From: JBAMOY01 sp037071015
Lineage (GTDB): Bacteria; Bacillota_I; Bacilli_A; RF39; UBA660
Length of the DNA: 64,000 nt
Direction: 5' to 3'
Assembly: GCA_037071015.1 (NCBI GenBank)
Contig: JBAMOY010000001.1
Location: forward strand, 186,001-250,000
Shown here piece after piece: positions 49,438 through 58,425 of the stretch; position 1 is the first letter of the stretch; every line of letters starts with the position of its first letter. A model generated the notes under the pieces. It saw only the letters and a program-made list of their open reading frames with translations. It had not been told where the DNA came from and did not search any database. Both the position numbers and the translations under genes were made by a program.

Positions 49438-51522
49438 ATGAAAAAGTTTTCAGAATTGATTACTAAACATAGCAAATTAGTTGTTATAATAGGATTTGTT
49501 TTATTAATTCCCGCTATTATAGGTTATGTTAACACACGAATTAATTATGATATCTTAGTGTATTTACCAGAAAGTATTGATACTATTGAGGGTGAGAATA
49601 TACTAACTGATGAATTTGGACTTGGTTCCTATGCCTTTGTTATGGTCGAGAACAAGACATCTTATGAAATGTTAAAGTTAGAAAATAAAATTAAAAAAAT
49701 TGAGGGTGTTAATCAGGTTATTAGTATTGTAGATATCGTTGATACAACCATTCCATATGATATGTTACCAGATGCTATAAAAAGCAAATTATATCGTGAA
49801 GATGAAACTATTATTATGGTTACTTTCGATGGCTCAACCTCCGAAGATGTAACCTTGAATGCCGTGAGGGAGCTTAGAGAAACGGTCGATGATGCCTCCC
49901 TTGTAAGTAGTATGACCTCTATGGTGATTGATACTATGGATTTATCTAATCAAGAGGTGACCATGTATGTAGCGATTGCTATTATATTATGTTTAGTTGT
50001 TCTTACTGTAACCACTGACTCATATATTGTTCCTATCTTATTGTTAACTAACATTGGTTTAGCAATTGTTTACAATTTGGGTACTAATATCTTTTTAGGA
50101 CAAATTAGCTATATAACTAAAGCTATTACGGCCATTTTACAACTGGGTGTAACCACCGATTTTTCTATTTTCTTATATCATAAATACGAACAGGCCAAAT
50201 TTTCTATAAAAAATATTAGTAAAGAAGAGGCTATGAGTGAGGCAATTAAAGAGACTTTTATTTCTGTAATCGGGTCATCACTTACGACCTTTGCTGGTTT
50301 TTTAGCTCTTTGCACGATGGATTTAACATTGGGAACTGATATTGGTATTGTTATGGCCAAAGGAGTTGTTTTTGGATTATTGTGTGTTTTAACTGTGTTT
50401 CCGGCTTTATTATTGGTTTTTGATAAAATTATTGATAAAACTAAGCATCCAAATCTATTTCCAAGCTTTAAGTGGCTTCAAAAATTTTCAATTAATCATT
50501 ATTTATTAATTATAGTAGTTTTTATATTATTGTTAATACCTGCTTATATTGGTAATTCTAATTACGAAGTTTATTATAAATTGGATGATTCTTTACCAGA
50601 GGATCTAGCCTTTCGGGTAGCCAATTCTAAATTGGCGGAAAAATTCAATATTGTATCGCCAGAAATTATTATTTTAGATAAAGGTATTAAAAAAGATCAA
50701 ATTGTTTCTTTAACAGATGAATTAGAAGAGGTAGAGGGAGTAGATCTCGTTTTAGCTCCTTCTATATTATTAGATGATAATATACAATCATTATTACCGA
50801 ATGATATTAATGGTATTTTAAATAATGATAAATATCAATTAATTATCATTAATTCTAATTATGAGATTGCTTCTAATCATTTAAATAATCAAATCGATGA
50901 GATTAAGGATATTGTTAGAAAATATGATAAAAACAGTATTGTGGCTGGCGAGGGTCCTTTAATGAAAGATTTGGTAACAATTGCTGACCATGATTTTAAA
51001 ATGGTTAACTATACTTCAATGATTGTAATATTTATTATTATGTTGTTAGTGTTAAAATCAATAGGATTACCAATTATTTTAATTTTAACTATTGAATTTG
51101 CAATTTTCTTAAATATGGCAATAGCCTATTTTACAGGAACTAAATTACCGTTTATTGCATCAATAATTGTTGGAACTATTCAACTTGGAGCTACTATTGA
51201 TTATGCCATTTTAATGGCAACTAAATACTTAGATGAACGCCAAAAGAGTGACAAAAAAAAGGCTATGCAAATAACCCTGAAATTTACTGTACCTTCCATT
51301 ATTACTTCTGCATTATGTTTCTTCGCTGCGACTTTTGGTGTAGCCATATATACAAAAATAGATATGATAGGTTCCATTTGTGAATTGCTGGCTCGTGGTT
51401 CAATTATCAGTATGTTAGTAGTTATATTAGTTTTGCCAGCGTTATTAATGATATTTGATAAATTTATTTTAAAAACAACGAAAGTTAAGAAGGAGAATTT
51501 TAAAAATGAAAAAAGTAAATAA
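49438..51522 (+). CDS. MMPL/RND-family membrane transporter
   Basis: The 694-residue protein has two repeats of a membrane bundle and extracytoplasmic domain: a first helix (about 12-30), an outer domain, five helices (about 170-320), a helix (about 355), a second outer domain and five more helices (about 530-680). Signatures include GVTTDFSIFLYHKY and the second-half equivalent QLGATIDYAILMATKY with the conserved Asp. The ATG at 49438 follows AAGGAGG. It overlaps a YhgE-like gene, a common pairing in Bacilli. The substrate is unknown, probably lipids or a drug; a role as an SSD-type exporter is inferred. Confidence 0.9.
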   Translation: MKKFSELITKHSKLVVIIGFVLLIPAIIGYVNTRINYDILVYLPESIDTIEGENILTDEFGLGSYAFVMVENKTSYEMLKLENKIKKIEGVNQVISIVDIVDTTIPYDMLPDAIKSKLYREDETIIMVTFDGSTSEDVTLNAVRELRETVDDASLVSSMTSMVIDTMDLSNQEVTMYVAIAIILCLVVLTVTTDSYIVPILLLTNIGLAIVYNLGTNIFLGQISYITKAITAILQLGVTTDFSIFLYHKYEQAKFSIKNISKEEAMSEAIKETFISVIGSSLTTFAGFLALCTMDLTLGTDIGIVMAKGVVFGLLCVLTVFPALLLVFDKIIDKTKHPNLFPSFKWLQKFSINHYLLIIVVFILLLIPAYIGNSNYEVYYKLDDSLPEDLAFRVANSKLAEKFNIVSPEIIILDKGIKKDQIVSLTDELEEVEGVDLVLAPSILLDDNIQSLLPNDINGILNNDKYQLIIINSNYEIASNHLNNQIDEIKDIVRKYDKNSIVAGEGPLMKDLVTIADHDFKMVNYTSMIVIFIIMLLVLKSIGLPIILILTIEFAIFLNMAIAYFTGTKLPFIASIIVGTIQLGATIDYAILMATKYLDERQKSDKKKAMQITLKFTVPSIITSALCFFAATFGVAIYTKIDMIGSICELLARGSIISMLVVILVLPALLMIFDKFILKTTKVKKENFKNEKSK

Positions 51523-53131
51523 AATATTTATTAGTGCTTTATTAGTGGGTTTATCATTCCAACCATTATCTGTTTTAGCACTTACTAAAAAAGAGACTAT
51601 TTATACAAATTTAGATTATACAGGAAGTCCATATAAATCAGTGGTTAATAATCATCTATATGTTAATAGTAAAGACGATATTAATGATCAGACGGAATTA
51701 CATGATATTTTAAATATTAATGGTGAAGAAAAGTTTTATTTACAAGGAAATAGCTTAAAATGGGAAAACAGTGGTAAAGATATCGTTTATCAAGGAACAA
51801 CTAAAAAGGATTTGCCATTAACAATTAATGCGACTTATTATTTAAATGGTAAAAAATTTAAAGCCAATGAAATTTTAGGTAAAAAAGGTAATATAACAAT
51901 AAAATTATCTTTTACTAATAATAGTTATGTTTATCGAGATTATCAAAAACTTTATACACCAATGGTTGCTACTGTAGGAACTATAATGAATAATAAAGAT
52001 AATAGTAATTTTTCTATCACAAATGGTAAAGTCATTGATACAGGTACTAAAAATATTTTGGTAGCTATAGCAGCACCGGGATTATATGAAAGTACTAATT
52101 TAGAAGAAGTTAAGAGTTTAGATGAAACTGTTATTACCTATGATACTACCAATTTTTCATTAAATGACATTTATATAATAGCGACTCCTAAATTATTATC
52201 AAATGAAGATTTTACCATCTTTGGTAAAGTCGATTATTTAAGTTCGTCTATTAACTCACTTAAACTTAATATGGATAAAGTTAATGATGGGGCTCGTGTT
52301 TTAGAACTTGGAGCCAATTCTTTAGCAGATGGGATGACAGAAATTGTTAATAATTTAAAGGTTGCTTTAGCCGCCGTTGATAAGTTAGAGGTTGGATCGC
52401 AAACTTTAGATGTTAGTATCAAACAGATTATTGCAACTTTAGATCAAACTAAGAAAATGTTGAATGATGAAAGTTTTACTAGTTCAATCAGACAATTACA
52501 AGAATTAAAAGAACAAAATGATGATGCTATTATAAATTTGTCAAATGCTAATTCTAGTTTAGAAGATGTTTATAATAATAATAATTTATCTGATTATCAT
52601 GATATTGACAGTTTGATATCAAGTTTGACAGATTTAGGTATTGAGGAAAGTACTATTCAGAACCTTATAGTATGTAAAAAAACATATGAAGGTAATAATA
52701 ATTTAATTTCCCTATTAAATGCTAATAATATTGCTATTAGTAAGACAATGGAATCGTTAACCAATCTACCTAATAATATTAAAATGTTAATCGATAATTT
52801 AAATTTAGTCTTAACTAAAGTAGAAGTTGGAACTCAGAGTTTAAATGATGGTTTAAATGAATTAAAACTTGGCGTAGATAAATTATATAATGGGTCTATG
52901 GTTTTAAAAGAAGGAACTAATACCCTAAATAGTGGCATTCAAAATTTATCAAATGGTGTAACGATTTTAAACAAAGAAGGGATTAGTAAATTAAACAGTT
53001 ATGCTAATAAGTTAAAAATGTATAGCGATAAAGGACGTTCATTGGTTGAATTGTCACAAAATTATCAAGGGTATACTTCGAATAATGCTACTAATACTAT
53101 GTTTATATATAAAATGAATTCATTAAAATAA
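51506..53131 (+). CDS. YhgE/Pip-like secreted protein with Leu-x-x-Gly heptads
   Basis: The 541-residue protein has a signal peptide (about 1-26, ending SVLALT), a beta-rich N-terminal region and a long coiled coil with L-x-x-G heptads (ELGANSLADGMTEI, EVGTQSLNDGLNELKLGV, EGTNTLNSGIQNLSNGV). This is the plan of proteins paired with MMPL transporters in Firmicutes. It ends without a final membrane helix. GAAGGAGAA supplies the ribosome site inside mmpL. It probably acts outside with the transporter, perhaps as a periplasmic-like adaptor; the function is unproven. Confidence 0.8.
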   Translation: MKKVNKIFISALLVGLSFQPLSVLALTKKETIYTNLDYTGSPYKSVVNNHLYVNSKDDINDQTELHDILNINGEEKFYLQGNSLKWENSGKDIVYQGTTKKDLPLTINATYYLNGKKFKANEILGKKGNITIKLSFTNNSYVYRDYQKLYTPMVATVGTIMNNKDNSNFSITNGKVIDTGTKNILVAIAAPGLYESTNLEEVKSLDETVITYDTTNFSLNDIYIIATPKLLSNEDFTIFGKVDYLSSSINSLKLNMDKVNDGARVLELGANSLADGMTEIVNNLKVALAAVDKLEVGSQTLDVSIKQIIATLDQTKKMLNDESFTSSIRQLQELKEQNDDAIINLSNANSSLEDVYNNNNLSDYHDIDSLISSLTDLGIEESTIQNLIVCKKTYEGNNNLISLLNANNIAISKTMESLTNLPNNIKMLIDNLNLVLTKVEVGTQSLNDGLNELKLGVDKLYNGSMVLKEGTNTLNSGIQNLSNGVTILNKEGISKLNSYANKLKMYSDKGRSLVELSQNYQGYTSNNATNTMFIYKMNSLK

Positions 53132-53135
53132 TTTT

Positions 53136-53167
53136 AAATTCAGGATTACTTAATCTTGAATTTTTTT
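53136..53167 (+). terminator. Terminator of the mmpL cassette
   Basis: AAATTCA plus GATTA pairs with TAATC plus TGAATTT around 53149, followed by seven T residues. Confidence 0.85.
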
Positions 53168-53225
53168 ACTATTTGTCAATATCTAGATTAAATTAATGTT
53201 ATCTTTATTATTTGAAGTTAAAACG

Positions 53226-53234
53226 TGATATAAT
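53226..53234 (+). promoter_or_regulatory. Extended -10 promoter of yfhO-like operon
   Basis: TGATATAAT lies 34 bases before the gene start. No strong -35 is present. Confidence 0.55.
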
Positions 53235-53268
53235 ATTTTAAGTGATTAATATTAAGGAGTATAAATAT

Positions 53269-55740
53269 ATGAATAGTAAACGTAAAAATTACACTATCAT
53301 TATGGTTTATGGGGTTATTTTAATAGCGCTATTATTAGGTTTCAATAATCTTTACGGTTCTAATACGGACTGGATTAGTCAACATAGCGTAATTCCAGAA
53401 TATTTTCGTCAACTTTTTTATGAAACAAAAAATCCATTTGTCAATTTTGCCTTTAATTTAGGGGCGGGACAAAATATATTTAATTATAGTTACTATGGTT
53501 TATTTAGTCCCATTATTTTAATTTCTTATTTTTTACCTTTTATCGATATGACTGTTTTCATCATCGGTGCAAGTATTGTTTTGTATTTAATATCTGGTAT
53601 GCTGATTTATAAATTTCTTATCAATAATCACTTCGAAGATAAAATGTCATTATTTTTATCATTATCTTTTTTAACGTTAGCACCATTGACTTTTCATTTT
53701 CATCACCATATCATGTTTGTATGGTATATGCCTTTTTTAATTATGAGTTTAATGGGAGTAGATCGTTATGTCGACAATAGGAAATCTTTATTGTTGATTA
53801 TTAGTGTTTTTTTAATAATTATGACCAATTATTATTATAGTGTTACAGCTATTATTGTGGTATTGGTTTACGGAGTTTATAAGCTTTTGGAGAAATCAAA
53901 TATTACTATTAAATCCTTTTTTAAAGATGTTTTAGCTGCTAGTGTTAGAGTAATAATTCCAGTATTATTATCGGGTATTATTCTAATTCCCACTGCTTAT
54001 GTTATTCTAAATACTGGTCGTACCATGACAACTTCTGTTTCACTTACTGAGTTGTTAATGCCTAATTTATCAGAAATTATCTATAAATCTTTTAGTATGG
54101 GTCTGTCAGCTCTATTTTTACTAGCTCCATTAGGATTGTTGTGTGTAAAAAACAAGAAAAAAGATGATATCTTTTTGAGCATTTGTTTACTGGTTATAAC
54201 GTTCATACCAATCTTTATGTATGTTTTAAACGGGTTCTTATATATACGTGGAAAGGTATTAATTCCTTTTGTTGTGTTATATATTTTGGCTCTAGCTAAA
54301 TTTATCTGTGCTTTAAAGAACAAGGACATTAATATTAAAGCATTTATCGGTTTAATATTGCTAGTGTTTATTTTTTTGTTAATCACAGAATATCGCAATC
54401 CATTATTTATAGCTTTTACTATTGATTTGTTAGTAACTGTGTTAGCTATTAAATTATTTATAAAATATCGAAAGGAACAAATTTTATATTTTTTGCTACT
54501 TATTACATTACTTGTGGTAACATTTAGTAATAACAAGGCGGAAAAATTTGTCACAATTGATCGTTACAAAACGATAAATACTACAGCTATTACTAACTTG
54601 TTAAACTATACTGAACTATCAGATTACTACCGAATAGATAATTATAATTTTCCTTTAGAAGTAGCCAATAAAGTATATAATTCTAATTACTATAATACAT
54701 CACTTTATTCTTCAAACTATAATAATTACTATTGGAATTTCTATAATTTTGAAGTGGGTAATAACATAGCTTATCGAAATGTTTTTGTTACCGCTGGAAC
54801 CAAAAATCCTCTTTTTAATAAGTTAATGGGGGTTAAATATGTAATATCATCATCAGAGGTTGGACTTGGTTATTCAGTGGTTAAAACGATTGATAATGTA
54901 AGTTTATACGAAAACAAACATGTTTATCCAATGATTTATGCCACAAGTCAATATGGCTCAATATCTGATTATAGTAAGTTAAAGTTTCCATATAATATTG
55001 AATATATGTTAAAGTATCCGGTTACGAATGATAAAATAAAAAGACATTACCACACATCTATTAAACAAGTAGACTGGAATATAAAGGGTGAATATCAATG
55101 GAATTTAGATCAAGATAAAACATATGAATACAATATAAAAGAACCAATTAAAGATAAAATATTGATTATTACTTTTGATATGGATCATAATCAAAACTGT
55201 TCGCAGGGTGATACACAAATATCTATAAATGGGGTTAAAAATAAATTGACCTGTAAAGAATGGATGTATCACAATCAAAATAATCACTTTGAGTATGTAA
55301 TTTCTAGTAATGCTGTTCTTGATAAGTTAAAGATAGAAATGACAAAAGGTCAGTATAGTATTTCTAATCTTAGAATATATACAATGGATAATTATGAACC
55401 AGATTTTATATCTCTAGATAATTTAAAGATTAATAAAGCAATCTCGAAAATTAACGGTGAAGTTAGCTTGGATGAAAACGGATATATTATTACCAGTTTA
55501 CCTTTTGATCGAGGTTTTTCAGTCTATGTCGATCATCAAAAGGTAAAAGGTGAAATCGTCAATACAGCCTTTTTAGGTTTTAAAGTTCCCAAAGGGGACC
55601 ACAATATCGCAATTAAATATACTTCACCAGGATATATGTGTGGATGTATTTCTTCTATAACCGGTTTGTTCTTATTAGTAGTAGTATTAATATGTGAAAA
55701 TATCATGACGAAAAAACAAAGTAATGAAAAGGAGAAGTAA
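53269..55740 (+). CDS. yfhO: YfhO-family membrane protein (polytopic glycosyltransferase)
   Basis: From the ATG at 53269 (AAGGAG upstream) it has 823 residues: about 12 membrane segments to residue 420, a large extracytoplasmic C-terminal domain and a last helix near the end. The first outer loop NTDWISQHSVIPEYFRQLFY with its Asp fits the GT-C type catalytic loop, and the C-terminus carries FDRGFSVYVDHQKV and NTAFLGFKVPKGDHNI, both YfhO-like. In B. subtilis YfhO adds GlcNAc to lipoteichoic acid from a lipid carrier loaded by CsbB. The adjacent GT2 gene is the expected partner. The Asn/Tyr-rich region (about 460-520) is unusual. Confidence 0.88.
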   Translation: MNSKRKNYTIIMVYGVILIALLLGFNNLYGSNTDWISQHSVIPEYFRQLFYETKNPFVNFAFNLGAGQNIFNYSYYGLFSPIILISYFLPFIDMTVFIIGASIVLYLISGMLIYKFLINNHFEDKMSLFLSLSFLTLAPLTFHFHHHIMFVWYMPFLIMSLMGVDRYVDNRKSLLLIISVFLIIMTNYYYSVTAIIVVLVYGVYKLLEKSNITIKSFFKDVLAASVRVIIPVLLSGIILIPTAYVILNTGRTMTTSVSLTELLMPNLSEIIYKSFSMGLSALFLLAPLGLLCVKNKKKDDIFLSICLLVITFIPIFMYVLNGFLYIRGKVLIPFVVLYILALAKFICALKNKDINIKAFIGLILLVFIFLLITEYRNPLFIAFTIDLLVTVLAIKLFIKYRKEQILYFLLLITLLVVTFSNNKAEKFVTIDRYKTINTTAITNLLNYTELSDYYRIDNYNFPLEVANKVYNSNYYNTSLYSSNYNNYYWNFYNFEVGNNIAYRNVFVTAGTKNPLFNKLMGVKYVISSSEVGLGYSVVKTIDNVSLYENKHVYPMIYATSQYGSISDYSKLKFPYNIEYMLKYPVTNDKIKRHYHTSIKQVDWNIKGEYQWNLDQDKTYEYNIKEPIKDKILIITFDMDHNQNCSQGDTQISINGVKNKLTCKEWMYHNQNNHFEYVISSNAVLDKLKIEMTKGQYSISNLRIYTMDNYEPDFISLDNLKINKAISKINGEVSLDENGYIITSLPFDRGFSVYVDHQKVKGEIVNTAFLGFKVPKGDHNIAIKYTSPGYMCGCISSITGLFLLVVVLICENIMTKKQSNEKEK

Positions 55741-55741
55741 A

Positions 55742-56689
55742 ATGAAGAAAATATCAATAGTTGTTCCTTGTTGTAATGAGGAAGAGTCTTTACCAATATT
55801 TTATAAAGAAATGCAGAAGATAGTTAAAGAAATGGAAAAGGTAGCCACTTTTGAATTTATTTTTGTAAATGATGGCTCTAAGGATAATACTTTAGAGATT
55901 ATGCGTGATTTAGCACAAAAAGATGATCATGTTAGATATCTATCTTTTTCGCGTAACTTTGGTAAGGAGGCTGGAATATATGCGGGATTAGTAGCGACTA
56001 CTGGTGATTATGTAGCTACTATGGATGTTGATTTACAGGATCCGCCATATCTTTTAACAGAAATGTTCCAAACTTTAGAGAGTGGAGAATATGATTGCTG
56101 TGCTGCTAAAAGTGTTTCACGGCATGGATATTCTTTTATTAGAAAAATTTTTACAAAACTATTTTATAAAATTATTAATAAATTATCTAAGGTTGAAATG
56201 GTTGATGGAGCCCGCGATTTTAGGCTTTTTACCCGTCAAATGGTAGATGCTATTTTGGATATGAAAGAATACAATCGTTATTCTAAGGGAATTTTTAGTT
56301 TTGTTGGCTTTAAGACGAAATGGATTGAATTTGAAAATACGGAGCGAGTAGCCGGAACAACAACGTGGAATTTTTGGAAATTATTTGTCTATGCGATTGA
56401 AGGAATAACTGCTTTTTCAACAGTACCATTAATATTTAGTGCTTTTATTGGGATTGTATTTTGTTTTATTGCCTTTTTAATGATTTTATTTATTATTGTT
56501 AAGACGCTTTGTTTTGGCGATCCTGTTAGTGGTTGGCCATCACTAGCATGTATAATTATATTTGTTAGTGGTATTCAATTATTTTGTATCGGAATAATGG
56601 GTCTTTATTTATCGAAAACATATTTAGAAACTAAAAAGCGTCCTATATATATTGTTAAAGAAACTGAAAGAGATTTAAAGAATAATTAA
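55742..56689 (+). CDS. CsbB/DPM1-like family 2 glycosyltransferase
   Basis: The 315-residue protein loads a sugar onto a polyprenyl phosphate. From the ATG at 55742 (AAGGAG inside yfhO) it has the GT-A domain: ISIVVPCCNEEESLP, VNDGSKDNT, MDVDLQDPP, DGARDFRLFTR and two C-terminal membrane segments (about 225-255 and 262-292). This is the CsbB/YkoT/DPM1 group. Beside yfhO it most likely makes the lipid-linked sugar used by YfhO. The exact sugar is not readable from sequence. Confidence 0.9.
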   Translation: MKKISIVVPCCNEEESLPIFYKEMQKIVKEMEKVATFEFIFVNDGSKDNTLEIMRDLAQKDDHVRYLSFSRNFGKEAGIYAGLVATTGDYVATMDVDLQDPPYLLTEMFQTLESGEYDCCAAKSVSRHGYSFIRKIFTKLFYKIINKLSKVEMVDGARDFRLFTRQMVDAILDMKEYNRYSKGIFSFVGFKTKWIEFENTERVAGTTTWNFWKLFVYAIEGITAFSTVPLIFSAFIGIVFCFIAFLMILFIIVKTLCFGDPVSGWPSLACIIIFVSGIQLFCIGIMGLYLSKTYLETKKRPIYIVKETERDLKNN

Positions 56690-56700
56690 TTAAAGAATTA

Positions 56701-56730
56701 TTGACAAAACTATCGCTATGCATGTAAAAT
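56701..56730 (+). promoter_or_regulatory. Promoter of pseudopilin gene
   Basis: TTGACA (56701-56706) and TAAAAT (56725-56730) have an 18-base spacer. Confidence 0.6.
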
Positions 56731-56753
56731 TGTTATAGAATAGAGTGGATAAT

Positions 56754-57146
56754 ATGAAAAAAAATGGTTTTACTTTAATTGAAGTGTTAGCAGTTATTAT
56801 TATACTGGGTGTTATTGGTTTAATTGTTATGCCAGTTGTTACAAACTCTCTAAAGGAGTCAAAGGATGAGTTGTTAGAAGTTCAGCTTACGAATATTAAA
56901 GAGGCGGCAAAAACATGGTCTGCCGATAATATTGATAAACTACCAACCGTGGAAAATGATAGTAAGAATATCACTTTGGAAAAATTACAAACAGAAGGAT
57001 ACATTGATGAGGATATAAAAAATCCCAAGACTGACGAATTATTTAATGGTAAGGCAGTATGTGTTAATATCAAGTTTAACGGCAAAAAATACATTTACAA
57101 TGTAGTTCAATCATTGGAAAATTGTAGTGATAATCAATTTGAGTAG
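56754..57146 (+). CDS. Type IV pilin-like protein with prepilin N-terminus
   Basis: The 130-residue protein begins MKKNGFTLIEVLAVIIILG, a class III prepilin signal: cleavage after the Gly, Phe at +1 and Glu at +5, then a hydrophobic helix. The globular part is charged and ends with a possible disulfide (AVCVNIKFN, and ENCSDN). The position-5 Glu and short length are like ComGC-type major pseudopilins. No prepilin peptidase, ATPase or other pilin genes are next to it, which is unusual. The GTG at 56745 overlaps the GAGTGG site, so the ATG at 56754 is preferred. Confidence 0.88.
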   Translation: MKKNGFTLIEVLAVIIILGVIGLIVMPVVTNSLKESKDELLEVQLTNIKEAAKTWSADNIDKLPTVENDSKNITLEKLQTEGYIDEDIKNPKTDELFNGKAVCVNIKFNGKKYIYNVVQSLENCSDNQFE

Positions 57147-57172
57147 AAAGATGGACTTTAGTCCTTTTTTTT
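57147..57172 (+). terminator. Terminator after pseudopilin gene
   Basis: GGACT pairs with AGTCC (57153-57164) with a short loop, followed by eight T residues. Confidence 0.7.
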
Positions 57173-57180
57173 GTTACAAT
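57172..57180 (+). promoter_or_regulatory. Extended -10 promoter of SpoU methyltransferase unit
   Basis: TGTTACAAT follows the terminator T run, 18 bases before the ATG at 57198. Confidence 0.5.
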
Positions 57181-57197
57181 AAAAATTGGTGATAGTT

Positions 57198-57923
57198 ATG
57201 GTTTATTCTTCAATAGCAAACGATAAAATTAAAAATATTAAAAAATTAAATGAGAAAAAATATCGTGATATGGTAGGCCTTTTTTTAATTGAAGGTGAAC
57301 ACGTAGTTATAGAGGCATATAAGAATAATTGCTTGAAAACTCTAATTGTTGAAGAAAATTATAACTTTAAGCTGGATCTAGAAACAATGATTACTACTAC
57401 TAACGTTTTAAAGTATATTAGCAAGTTAGATAATCCTCCTAAAGTGATGGGAATTTGTTATAAACGTGATATCAAAGAACTGGGCGATAAATTATTGATT
57501 TTAGACAATGTTCAAGATCCAGGTAATTTAGGAACGATTATTAGAAGTGCGGTTGCCTTTAATATCGATACTATGATTTTAGGCTCAGACTGTGTTGATT
57601 TATATAACCCTAAAGTTTTACGAGCAACTCAGGGTCTAATCTTTGGAATTAATATTAAAGTAGAGAATATACCTGATATAATCCCTTCTTTAAAACAAAA
57701 AGGATATAAATTGTTAGTTACAAATTTAAATGGCGGAAATGATATCAAAACTATTGAAAAAAATAATAAATTTGCTATAATAGTTGGAAACGAAGGTCAG
57801 GGTGTTAAAAAGGAAATAATTGATCTTAGCGATGAATCTATTTATATAAAAATGAATAGTAAATGTGAAAGTTTAAATGTTGGAGTGGCAACCGGAATAA
57901 TTTTATATGAATTAGATAAGTAG
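57198..57923 (+). CDS. SpoU/TrmH-family 2'-O-ribose RNA methyltransferase (YsgA-like)
   Basis: The 241-residue protein is a SPOUT enzyme. The N-terminal substrate-binding domain has NEKKYRDMVGLFLIEGEH; the knotted domain has motif 1 NVQDPGNLGTIIRSA, motif 2 VGNEGQGV and motif 3 MNSKCESLNVGVATGI. It probably methylates 23S rRNA, but the target is not defined by sequence. The ATG at 57198 follows GGTGATAG. rimM follows 7 bases later, so it is part of a ribosome biogenesis unit. Confidence 0.9.
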   Translation: MVYSSIANDKIKNIKKLNEKKYRDMVGLFLIEGEHVVIEAYKNNCLKTLIVEENYNFKLDLETMITTTNVLKYISKLDNPPKVMGICYKRDIKELGDKLLILDNVQDPGNLGTIIRSAVAFNIDTMILGSDCVDLYNPKVLRATQGLIFGINIKVENIPDIIPSLKQKGYKLLVTNLNGGNDIKTIEKNNKFAIIVGNEGQGVKKEIIDLSDESIYIKMNSKCESLNVGVATGIILYELDK

Positions 57924-57930
57924 GTGGCAT

Positions 57931-58425
57931 ATGGAGTATATATACATTGGTGATATTGTTAATACACATGGATTAAAAGGGGAATTGCGAATTATTTCTG
58001 ATTTCAAATATAAAAATGAGGTGTTTAAACCTGGATTTAATATCTATGTTGGCAGGCAAAAAGAGAAGTTAGAGATTAAGACCTATCGTCAGCATAAGAA
58101 TTATGATATGGTGACTTTGGTTGATGTTAATGGGATTGAAGAAGCTATTGCTTATAAAGGAGATAGCGTTTATATTAATCGCCAATCTTTAACAATTGAT
58201 GGTTATTTTGATGAAGATTTGATTGGACTTAAAGCCTATACTGATGATAATTTTATTGGTGAAGTTAATGATCTTCTAAAAAATAAAGCCAACGATATTT
58301 TAGTGATTATAAATGGTGATAAAAAATACCTAGTTCCTAATATTCCGGAATTTATTTCGAATGTGGACCTTTCTAAGAGTAGAGTCGATATTAATAATAT
58401 TAAAGGGTTATTTGATGAAAATTGA
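57931..58425 (+). CDS. rimM: Ribosome maturation factor RimM
   Basis: RimM assists 30S head assembly and binds S19. The 164-residue protein has the N-terminal beta barrel IGDIVNTHGLKGELRI, with its hallmark GxxxxxxGLKGE, and the C-terminal PRC barrel (DLIGLKAYTDDNFIGEVNDL, VPNIPEFISNVD). The start has GTAGGTGG upstream. It overlaps trmD by 11 bases; rimM-trmD-rplS is the conserved order. Confidence 0.96.
   Translation: MEYIYIGDIVNTHGLKGELRIISDFKYKNEVFKPGFNIYVGRQKEKLEIKTYRQHKNYDMVTLVDVNGIEEAIAYKGDSVYINRQSLTIDGYFDEDLIGLKAYTDDNFIGEVNDLLKNKANDILVIINGDKKYLVPNIPEFISNVDLSKSRVDINNIKGLFDEN

Noticed and set aside
54081..54554. Minus-strand reading frame of 157 codons inside yfhO
   Set aside because: It is antisense to a clear membrane gene, with hydrophobic low-complexity content and no ribosome site.
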